This document shows positions 7,340 to 13,711 of a stretch of 23,087 bases of DNA, one piece after another (the stretch's first letter is position 1; each line of letters opens with the position of its first letter). The notes under the pieces were generated by a model. That model had not been told where the DNA came from. It saw nothing but the letters and a program-made list of their open reading frames with translations, and did no database searches. This stretch comes from a virus. Made by a program: the position numbers and the translations under genes. Location: positions 1 through 23,087 of IMG/VR virus record IMGVR_UViG_3300023435_000580, one strand, 5' to 3'.

Positions 7340-8932
7340 TTAATGACTGATAAAACTTATTGTTTGTATAACCTCTTCCGGTTCTGGAAGATAATCATAC
7401 AGGTTATTACATTCACTGATATGCCAAGCTACAAGGTCTGTGATTAAGTATCCCTTGATATGGTCGTCATACAGTGTCTTCTTACATAGTGAAACGGTCT
7501 TATAGTCTTTGTGCCCATTCCTGTAGGGTAAAACGTAGTCTGGATGTTTACAGGTAGGAATCAACACAATGTGGTTATCAAATGCGCCGGCAAGGTGTAC
7601 TGGAGCAGAATCGTTTGAAACCAAGACTTTAGCTTTATCTAAAAGAGCAATCAAACCACCCAAAGAGAGCTTGTCCCTGAAGTCATATCCATTCTCAGGG
7701 CATTCAACGGGAGCGTAAGAGTGTTTGGGTACACCGTCACCATCTATCAAGAGCGTTTTCCCTATCATCCCGACTGTATGTGTCTTGCTTATTCCGTCAA
7801 CTACCTTCTGCCACCATTCAATCGGGAATGTTTTACTAGGCCATCCAACCCCTGGGTGAATCAGTACCAAGTCTTTCAGGTTCTTACAGATGTCTTTAGA
7901 TTCCTTCAAATCCTTCTTGGAGTATGTGAGTTTCGGTGTCTTGAACTCATCGGGTAGTATCCTTCCAATACAAGCTGTGGAGATGTAGTCTACCGGGTGA
8001 CACAATGGATGAATGAGCTTCATTTGAAGATGGTCTACCTGGCTTGGATGAGCATTCATTTCGTGCATGGCATCAAATTCACCTTCGGGATACTTACGAT
8101 CTGCCTTAATGTCCAAATGGTCAAAGAGTCTTGGAACTGAGGTCAATGCGAAAATGTTGGCATCGGGATAGAGTTCTTCTTTCATGTATCTCAAAACCGG
8201 TTCCGAACAGACTTGATCTCCAATCCCACCGCCTACGAACATGAAGATGTTTCTTTTGTAGTCGTAGTCTTTACTCTTCCACATTTCAATATCTCGATCG
8301 ATATCTTCAAAGATGTCTCTTTCCCATCCTGCGTAATGAACAAAGTAAGAATCCAGTCTGGTGAATCCGGTTAACCTAGCCATGATGCTCATTGAGTTCA
8401 ATTTGTAGTCCAGATTGTGAACTTCTGTTTCATTCTCAAAGAGTCTGAAGTTTAAGAAGGTCTGTTCACCAAAAGCGTTTCTGAGTTGTTTTATTTCACC
8501 GGGTGGCTTGAAGATGTGGCGATGTTTCTTTGATACCACCATAACACCTGTATTGTAGTAGTCTCTGCCATTCCACTTGGGTAAGCGTACACCATAGACC
8601 TGCATGGCTTCGTGAAGACACATTGATCGTGGCGTGAACTGCCCTTCGTTGAATACCCCAAACTTGTCTTCAGAAACTATTTCAAACAAGTCCGGCGCAT
8701 CATCCCTTATCAGAATATCCGCATCAATAAAGACTACCCTGTCATATTTTTTCTTCAAGAACTCGTAGATACTGAACTTCAACCAATGTGGACTGGGTAC
8801 GAAACTCGCATCTTCCAATACGATTAAATCTGCACCTACCTTATCAGCGTAATTTTCAAAGAACGGTCTGGTTCTTAACCAGATTTTATTATACTTTTCA
8901 CCAGCAACAATGGTGATTATCGCTTTATTCAA
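7340..8932 (-). CDS. Two-domain glycosyltransferase (GT8-like plus GT9-like)
   Basis: 530 aa. Residues 1-210 look like a GT8/glycogenin-type sugar transferase: the DAD metal-binding motif at 70-72 within VVFIDADIL, YNTGV at 126-130, FGEQTFLN near 154-161 and HYAG at 199-202. Residues about 228-530 look like a GT9 (heptosyltransferase-type) domain: GGGIGD at 234-239, HPGVGWPSKTFP at 359-370 and the nucleotide-sugar loop SNDSAPVHLAG at 439-449. Translation appears to start at TTG 8932; no ATG lies near the conserved N-terminus, and AAAGG sits eight bases upstream. It overlaps the previous gene by eight bases, inside the virion operon, so it may glycosylate a virion protein or modify host surface sugar. 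Substrate unknown. Confidence 0.87.
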   Translation of the reverse strand: MNKAIITIVAGEKYNKIWLRTRPFFENYADKVGADLIVLEDASFVPSPHWLKFSIYEFLKKKYDRVVFIDADILIRDDAPDLFEIVSEDKFGVFNEGQFTPRSMCLHEAMQVYGVRLPKWNGRDYYNTGVMVVSKKHRHIFKPPGEIKQLRNAFGEQTFLNFRLFENETEVHNLDYKLNSMSIMARLTGFTRLDSYFVHYAGWERDIFEDIDRDIEMWKSKDYDYKRNIFMFVGGGIGDQVCSEPVLRYMKEELYPDANIFALTSVPRLFDHLDIKADRKYPEGEFDAMHEMNAHPSQVDHLQMKLIHPLCHPVDYISTACIGRILPDEFKTPKLTYSKKDLKESKDICKNLKDLVLIHPGVGWPSKTFPIEWWQKVVDGISKTHTVGMIGKTLLIDGDGVPKHSYAPVECPENGYDFRDKLSLGGLIALLDKAKVLVSNDSAPVHLAGAFDNHIVLIPTCKHPDYVLPYRNGHKDYKTVSLCKKTLYDDHIKGYLITDLVAWHISECNNLYDYLPEPEEVIQTISFISH

Positions 8933-9353
8933 AGACCTTGCCTTTCGTTTTGTGCTCTACCCTTCTAAAAGCACTGTTCCCTTTACCACCGGCAACCTTT
9001 ACGGCACCTTGCGTAAGCTGAATCTTGGAGTCCTTTGTCATGTCACGAATTTCATCACTCGCTTTCTTCTTCTGACTTTCTCTTACGTCTTCCATGTAAG
9101 CCGCAGTCCTGTTCATACGAGCCTTTACCGTGTCATTTGACATATCGCCGGACTTGATGAACTCCAAATCTTTTGGGTTGGGCTGTCTGAATCTTCCTTC
9201 TTCAACGCCGCCGAGTGTGGCGATGGGAACTGACCCGCCCACCGCCCTCTCGTAAGTCACAATGAACTTCTTGTTGACAGGATTCCAGACGCATCCCAAC
9301 TTCGGGTCCATCAATCTCAAATCTTTCATGAATGAAGGATTTACATTAGGCAT
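8925..9353 (-). CDS. Hypothetical small virion-operon protein
   Basis: 142 aa. The first half is beta-like, with a conserved-looking stretch (DPKLGCVWNPVNKKF). The second half is helical and highly charged (AYMEDVRESQKKKASDEIRD), ending in a basic tail. It overlaps both neighbours by eight bases, indicating coupled translation. Only a modest AGG-type ribosome-binding site precedes the ATG. The same kind of protein occurs near capsid genes in environmental podoviruses as far as I recall, but I cannot name it. Confidence 0.65.
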   Translation of the reverse strand: MPNVNPSFMKDLRLMDPKLGCVWNPVNKKFIVTYERAVGGSVPIATLGGVEEGRFRQPNPKDLEFIKSGDMSNDTVKARMNRTAAYMEDVRESQKKKASDEIRDMTKDSKIQLTQGAVKVAGGKGNSAFRRVEHKTKGKVFE

Positions 9354-9540
9354 TTTTTACGAACCTGTATTCCCTTTCCATATAGTCACGGAAGTACATT
9401 ATCCGTGGTTCTATACGTTTATGTTGGTCACTGTAGAAAAAAGCCATTTTCAGTGTTTTCTGAAGATGTGCTTCATCTACAACAACCTCTTCAACGACTT
9501 CAGACTCCACTACTTCATCTTCAACTTTCTTTTTGGTCAT
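9346..9540 (-). CDS. Small acidic protein
   Basis: 64 aa. Residues 4-24 are mainly Glu, Asp and Val (repeats of EVVE), followed by a helix with aromatic and basic residues (AFFYSDQHKRIEPRIMYFRDYMEREY). GGAG lies six bases before the ATG. It overlaps the next gene by eight bases. No domain recognised; it may be a small adaptor or accessory virion protein. Confidence 0.6.
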   Translation of the reverse strand: MTKKKVEDEVVESEVVEEVVVDEAHLQKTLKMAFFYSDQHKRIEPRIMYFRDYMEREYRFVKNA

Positions 9541-9549
9541 GATTTACTC

Positions 9550-9777
9550 CTATTCATTTACTTTCTCGAAAATGTCGTTACACTTGTCAAGGGTGTCATT
9601 GCATTTATCAAGAATATCAACAACCATACGAAACATGGCTACCTTATGAGCTTCACTCATATGAAATCCTTCGGGTGCTTCTATCTCACCTGAACCACCA
9701 CAAGCGGGACAAGGGCGGCCTTGTTCAACTGTGCCTCTCTCGCTGCATATGCTACAGGGTATCTTCATGTCATTCAC
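9550..9777 (-). CDS. Small DnaJ-type zinc-finger protein
   Basis: 75 aa. Two CxxC pairs occur near residues 8-11 and 23-26 (CSIC...CPACGGSGEI), the spacing and GxG of a DnaJ-type central zinc finger. The C-terminal helix contains a near-exact repeat of LDKCND. The listed start is GTG 9777; an ATG three codons on (9768) is equally possible because the ribosome-binding site is weak. The protein may act as a chaperone-like or redox helper in virion assembly, but that is only suggested by the finger type. Confidence 0.65.
   Translation of the reverse strand: MNDMKIPCSICSERGTVEQGRPCPACGGSGEIEAPEGFHMSEAHKVAMFRMVVDILDKCNDTLDKCNDIFEKVNE
9573..9612 (-). repeat. Tandem 21-base repeat inside the zinc-finger gene
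   Basis: Two copies of a 19-base sequence (9573-9591 and 9594-9612, 15 of 19 bases the same) lie with a 21-base period, so the frame is kept and the protein repeats LDKCND. A small in-frame duplication. Confidence 0.7.
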
Positions 9778-9780
9778 CCG

Positions 9781-10800
9781 TTAAGTCTCTACCGTAGCGA
9801 TACCACTACCACCAGCAGCATTAGCCTGAGTGACATAAACTGTACTCCGTGTACCTTCCCAAGAAGCCCAACCAGTTTGGAATGAGTTCTTGACAACAAT
9901 CTTATGCGTTGTGGCACAGTCATCATTGATAACTTCAGTCAATGTGGAAGTAATATCGTTCTCATCATAGAAGTTATAGAACATACTATCTTCAATGAGG
10001 AACAACCTGTCCGTGGTATAGTTTGCTGCAAATTTGATTGCAGAACAACCAGCAGTCTTTGATCTACTGTTGAACTCGCAATTCCTGAGTCTTACGTCAG
10101 ACCCGCCAGATTGAGCACCTGTCGCACCAAAAAGCAATAGGGTATTATTGTTGCTCCTTGTGGAACTGCCCGAATGACCGATGTAACAATGATCAAGCAA
10201 GAGACCATGACCCGCTGCCGTTACTGATGTATCAATCCACATACAAGCCGCAGCCGCAGCCCCCGCTTGCTGAGATCGAACGTGACCACCAATCATGCAG
10301 TAGTGGTAATGGTTACTTCTGCCCTGATCTTTAATGGAGCATACACAAGCGGCATTCTCACCAAAGTTATTGACATGAATACCATGAAACTGACAATAAT
10401 CACCTGTTACGAGCATTGCATAAGCTGCATCTGTAGCTGAAAGATTCCGAATGGTAACATCTCCACCATCACCATACCAACTATGGATCACCTGACCCAT
10501 GCCAAGCATGTGGGACGAGTCCTTACTCCATGTAAAGTTGTCAGAATCGGTATCATACCTGCCGGGGAAAATGAGCATGACATCATTCCTATTAGCTACC
10601 ATTGCTGCATGAGCTGTAACCGGGGAGTCGTAGATTTTATAGTTCTGCTCAACACCCCAACTCTGAAGTTGGGTTCTGAACTGTGAACTTGAACTTGAAT
10701 CGGGAGCTACAAAGAACAACTCACCAACGCCAGGTCCAAGACCTGTCTGTCCCATTATCCATTGAATCAAGCTTGGGTCTAAATTTCGTTTCTTAATCAT
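9781..10800 (-). CDS. Beta-helix-like protein next to the capsid gene
   Basis: 339 aa. After an N-terminal segment (residues 1-60) the sequence becomes a ladder of short beta strands with regularly spaced Asn, His, Cys and Gly (VTIRNLSA, FHGIHVNNF, HYCMIGGHV, LLLDHCYIGH, VRLRNCEF, FLIEDSMFYNF), the look of a right-handed parallel beta-helix (pectate-lyase-like fold). No catalytic pattern is obvious. GGAG precedes the ATG. It is the first gene after the capsid terminator, so a capsid decoration, head fibre or spike role is plausible. The fold inference is fairly good, the function is not proven. Confidence 0.72.
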   Translation of the reverse strand: MIKKRNLDPSLIQWIMGQTGLGPGVGELFFVAPDSSSSSQFRTQLQSWGVEQNYKIYDSPVTAHAAMVANRNDVMLIFPGRYDTDSDNFTWSKDSSHMLGMGQVIHSWYGDGGDVTIRNLSATDAAYAMLVTGDYCQFHGIHVNNFGENAACVCSIKDQGRSNHYHYCMIGGHVRSQQAGAAAAACMWIDTSVTAAGHGLLLDHCYIGHSGSSTRSNNNTLLLFGATGAQSGGSDVRLRNCEFNSRSKTAGCSAIKFAANYTTDRLFLIEDSMFYNFYDENDITSTLTEVINDDCATTHKIVVKNSFQTGWASWEGTRSTVYVTQANAAGGSGIATVET

Positions 10801-10841
10801 GATAATCTCCTAGTTTACCCCCTCCGTAGAGGGATACTGTG

Positions 10842-10935
10842 TTAAGGTTAATAAAAAAGGCGGGCCACCCTCTCGGATGAAACCCGCCTCAGTTTTTCTG
10901 ATAGCGTTCTGTTACTTTAAATATGTCAAGAACTA
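10842..10935 (-). repeat. Intergenic module A (terminator flanked by conserved motifs)
   Basis: Contains, in minus-strand order, AGTTCTT, TAAAGTAAC, GCTATCA, TGAGGCG, a terminator hairpin with T-run, and ATTAACCTTAA. The same series occurs in module B (13128-13234), so the two are diverged copies. It separates the capsid gene from the beta-helix-like gene. A TTGACA at the upstream edge lacks a convincing -10 box. Confidence 0.7.
10853..10888 (-). terminator. Rho-independent terminator after the capsid gene
   Basis: On the minus strand GGCGGG pairs with CCCGCC, with an inner CATCC/GGGTG stem closed by a GAGA tetraloop, followed by six T. The inner stem has a G-U pair only on this strand, which shows it acts leftward. 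A weaker rightward reading (TTTTT at 10892-10896) is possible. Confidence 0.9.
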
Positions 10936-10945
10936 AATCCCACCC

Positions 10946-12265
10946 TTAATAAAGATCAGGTTCGACCAGGTCTTTTAAGAGGGTCAATCCATTGCGACGA
11001 TGTGTCCCTAAATTGGTGTACATTCTCAAATATAAATCCCACTCATCATATCCTGACCTTCTGTGCATGTTGCTTCCGTCCAGATTACCCCATCCCAGAG
11101 GTGTCAACTCGAATTTCTGAATCGCATCAGGAGTCTCGAAGAATACCATGTTCGGCTGTTGCATCGGGTCAACGATCATTTCGAGGGAGCCATCACCGCC
11201 ACTGAAGGTTAGAGTCTCGTATCCACCTTTGAGAACGGTGGGTGCGAATCTCACATCCGGCATCAGGAGGTTGGCGTATTTCCTACGCTGTCCAAGCCCC
11301 ATTCGGATTTTGGATACCCTCAGACCGGAACGCATTCTCGACAGGTCAACTCCGTTGAGCATCAGATCAATCGTGAGTTCTCTGTTCACGCTGGAATTGG
11401 AGATTATGTTTGCTCTCCATCTTGCGTAAGTGTCGGCATTGATGTTCTGGAAGGTGTCGATGTTGGTACCGTCATCGTAGATTCCAGTGAGTCCGGTAAT
11501 CTCTACAGGTGTATCCGCAGAGGTCCATGCAGCATCTCTAGCACCAGACTTTACCGCTATACTACCTATTGCCTGTGCGGCGGTACAGACTGCGTAAGAC
11601 GAGAAATAAGGATGGTTTACAGTATAAGCGGTTGTGGTTGATTCAAAGATAACTACCTTTGTAGACGGATCGATTGAGTAGGCACGGACTCCGGCGGCTC
11701 CTGAAGCGGCTGCGGATAATGAGTCGCCTGCGGAAACGTAAAGATCAACGACCTGTCCTTCCTGGAAGTACTGGACTCCAATATCGTTATCGAAGGTTCC
11801 AGCCCATGTTGCACTTGTACTCGGTGTTGCCGCGGCACTCAGACGGCCTATCTGCCCGAATCCGTCCCAATGGCACTGTCTGTTCATATCAACTACGATG
11901 GACTGATAGATATCATCCATTTCATCGGCAAGACCATCAACGAATGCCGCCGAATCTCCTTTGGCAATTTCAATCGCCGGGCCTGTAAGTCGAATCGAAC
12001 CATAGAGGTAACGTGGCACGACTTTGGCCTGGTCTTTCGTCCCGGTCAACGGATCGGGAAGTTTTTTGCTTTCTGCACGTCCACCCGTACCCTGTGCGCG
12101 AGAGTAACGTACTCCAAATACATAACCATTTCCTTTGGGTGCGATATCCGACTTCGGGAACTGGTTATAGGTTATTGTTTCATCATTAAACTGATTCTTT
12201 AAACCGTCGCCATAGACGTCTTTCAGAATCTCACCAAGATTAGCCAAATCAGCATAGTTAGCCAT
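10946..12265 (-). CDS. Major capsid protein (HK97-like fold)
   Basis: 439 aa, a usual length. It starts MANYADLANLGEILKDVYG, typical of this class, then a long loop region (residues about 35-80), a helix-rich stretch with the IYQSIVVDMNRQ spine, a beta-rich middle insertion (roughly 140-270), and a C-terminal part with MGLGQRRKYANLL and LRMYTNLGTHRRNG. Directly downstream of the scaffold with AAGGAG before the ATG, and followed by a strong terminator. Assembles the phage head shell around the scaffold and portal. The scaffold-capsid pair is a transcription block of its own if the flanking terminators act. Confident from order, length and pattern. Confidence 0.88.
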   Translation of the reverse strand: MANYADLANLGEILKDVYGDGLKNQFNDETITYNQFPKSDIAPKGNGYVFGVRYSRAQGTGGRAESKKLPDPLTGTKDQAKVVPRYLYGSIRLTGPAIEIAKGDSAAFVDGLADEMDDIYQSIVVDMNRQCHWDGFGQIGRLSAAATPSTSATWAGTFDNDIGVQYFQEGQVVDLYVSAGDSLSAAASGAAGVRAYSIDPSTKVVIFESTTTAYTVNHPYFSSYAVCTAAQAIGSIAVKSGARDAAWTSADTPVEITGLTGIYDDGTNIDTFQNINADTYARWRANIISNSSVNRELTIDLMLNGVDLSRMRSGLRVSKIRMGLGQRRKYANLLMPDVRFAPTVLKGGYETLTFSGGDGSLEMIVDPMQQPNMVFFETPDAIQKFELTPLGWGNLDGSNMHRRSGYDEWDLYLRMYTNLGTHRRNGLTLLKDLVEPDLY

Positions 12266-12277
12266 TTTTCAAACTCC

Positions 12278-13111
12278 TTAGGTCCAGAGTTTACCTAATC
12301 GTTCTTTAAAGGCACTCCGGGCCTCTTTCATGTTCTTGACTTCGGGCGGCTTTTCAACAGGAGGATCGCCAGAAGGAATCACAGGGGGTTCTTTCTTGCC
12401 GTCCAAATAGGACTTAATCACCGCCTGATCGTATTCATCCTTCTTTTTGAGTCCATCTGCTACCATCTTATGCACCGCCTTCGTATCTGTTATATCAATG
12501 TCGTTCAGAGGGTTCCCGATGCCGAAGTGTTCTTTGATAAACTTTCCTTCACTTGGCGAAAGATCACTGAGAAGAACTTTAACTTCCTTCTCGTAACCTA
12601 TTACGGCTTTCTTGGCTTCTTTTGCCTCTTCCTGCTTTCTGTCCACATCATCGTTTCGACGTTTCTCATCAGCAAGTTTATCTTCCAGCCGCTTAATCGT
12701 GTCATCGGGAAGCTCGTCCTGACGCTTCTTGCCTTCTTCTTCTTTTGCCCAGTATTCCTGATAACTCTCCAGTAGTTCATTATTATCAAGGAGCGTCTTC
12801 AGGTCTTTCTCACCGAGCTTTCCTTTTAAATCCCTTCCCTCTGTTACATGGGTCATCAAATCTTCGAGCGAATCAAGGTTATTGGCAGTCATGAACGTGT
12901 CAATTCCCTTTTCCTTCTCTCGCCATGCAGTCCAACGAGGGTCTTTATCCCAAGGAACTTTGTCGTCAGCGGGCGGTTCTTTACCGTCCTCCGGTGGCGG
13001 GTCGGTTATTGCGCCTTTGTCGTCAGATGGCGGGTCTGACCCTACTTCGCCTCTTTCATTCATTAACAATCTTTTCCATATCGGGTCCGAGCCGATCATT
13101 GCGGTTTTCAT
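12278..13111 (-). CDS. Capsid scaffolding protein
   Basis: 277 aa, highly charged, almost without cysteine. Residues 20-65 are Pro/Asp/Glu-rich and disordered. Residues about 125-185 form a long coiled coil (TIKRLEDKLADEKRRNDDVD...). A C-terminal Pro-rich linker leads into a short basic helix (KNMKEARSAFKERLGKLW), the usual capsid-binding end of scaffolds. AGGAGG lies just before the ATG, a very strong site in keeping with high expression. It immediately precedes the major capsid gene, its classic neighbour. It guides procapsid assembly and is expected to leave the head before DNA packaging. Confidence 0.87.
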   Translation of the reverse strand: MKTAMIGSDPIWKRLLMNERGEVGSDPPSDDKGAITDPPPEDGKEPPADDKVPWDKDPRWTAWREKEKGIDTFMTANNLDSLEDLMTHVTEGRDLKGKLGEKDLKTLLDNNELLESYQEYWAKEEEGKKRQDELPDDTIKRLEDKLADEKRRNDDVDRKQEEAKEAKKAVIGYEKEVKVLLSDLSPSEGKFIKEHFGIGNPLNDIDITDTKAVHKMVADGLKKKDEYDQAVIKSYLDGKKEPPVIPSGDPPVEKPPEVKNMKEARSAFKERLGKLWT

Positions 13112-13127
13112 AATGTCCTCCTATGGT

Positions 13128-13234
13128 TTAAGGTTAATCAATACTGACTGACCTGAAAGCACAAAAAAAGGCGACAAATGGATGTTAATCCACTCATCGC
13201 CTCAACTTATTTGATAGCGTTATTTTAAAGAACT
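13128..13234 (-). repeat. Intergenic module B (terminator flanked by conserved motifs)
   Basis: Shares with module A (10842-10935), in the same order, AGTTCTT, TAAAATAAC, GCTATCA, TGAGGCG, a terminator and ATTAACCTTAA; the hairpin stems themselves differ beyond GGCG/CGCC. It lies just before the scaffold gene, so A and B are direct repeats around the scaffold-capsid pair. Confidence 0.7.
13163..13201 (-). terminator. Rho-independent terminator before the scaffold gene
   Basis: Minus-strand stem of 14 pairs (GGCGATGAGTGGAT with ATCCATTTGTCGCC, loop TAAC), three of them G-U, followed by seven T. On the plus strand those three become mismatches, so direction is leftward. It would end or reduce transcripts coming from the terminase-portal block. 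Confidence 0.92.
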
Positions 13235-13541
13235 ATTCTGGTATGTCCCAACTTCCTTCTATAAATTTTTTCCTCATTTCTTCTTGGCATTTAGACATCT
13301 TCTTATAAGGGTCTGGAAGAAAGGGATTTAGTAATACACTTTTTCCTTTCCTCGTAGACGCACACTTTAAAAAACCGTTTAAAACTCCTATAAGAAATTT
13401 TTTCCCATTTGCCCTCGACTGCATCTTTACATATTGTTTATTGCTCGATATTCCAAGAAAATCGTTTGCAAACTCTTTTTGCCAAGGAAACAGTACTATA
13501 TTACGTTCTTCACAATATTTCTTAAATTTATCTTTCATCAT
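13233..13541 (-). CDS. Short protein resembling an ATPase N-terminus (degenerate Walker A)
   Basis: 102 aa. Residues 16-30 (LFPWQKEFANDFLG) and 39-52 (VKMQSRANGKKFLI) look like the start of a terminase or helicase motor: an adenine-side glutamine segment then a P-loop. The loop reads RANGKK where a working one would read GKT or GKS, and no Walker B or later part follows, so this is either a remnant or a reused fragment. The start is ATGATG at 13541/13538 with GGAGG just before it; the second ATG has better spacing. It overlaps the upstream 57-aa gene. It ends right at module B. Function unknown. Confidence 0.6.
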   Translation of the reverse strand: MMKDKFKKYCEERNIVLFPWQKEFANDFLGISSNKQYVKMQSRANGKKFLIGVLNGFLKCASTRKGKSVLLNPFLPDPYKKMSKCQEEMRKKFIEGSWDIPE

Positions 13542-13711
13542 CCCCTCCGTTCTTCGGATAGCTTGCTGATAAATCTATCTAAATCTGGTTCCAATAAACT
13601 TATCTTTAACTCAGCACGGGTTATCTTTCCATGTTCTAATATTGGAGATAACTTCCCATAGATCTTATTATCTTCTAAAACTTTCAGCAAGTCAAGTATT
13701 TTTTTTCTCAT
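13538..13711 (-). CDS. Small coupled protein between portal and ATPase-like fragment
   Basis: 57 aa (MRKKILDLLKVLEDNKIYGKL... ending LSEERRG), found by reading the gap after the portal gene. Its ATG overlaps the portal stop (ATGA, 13708-13711) and its TGA lies within the ATGATG start of the next gene, so all three are coupled. It is leucine- and charge-rich and probably all helical. The GGAGG that serves the next gene is encoded by its last codons. No family recognised. Confidence 0.65.
   Translation of the reverse strand: MRKKILDLLKVLEDNKIYGKLSPILEHGKITRAELKISLLEPDLDRFISKLSEERRG

Noticed and set aside
10815-10830. CCCTC/GAGGG hairpin as a second terminator
   Set aside because: Short stem with no T-run, overlapping the leader of the beta-helix-like gene.
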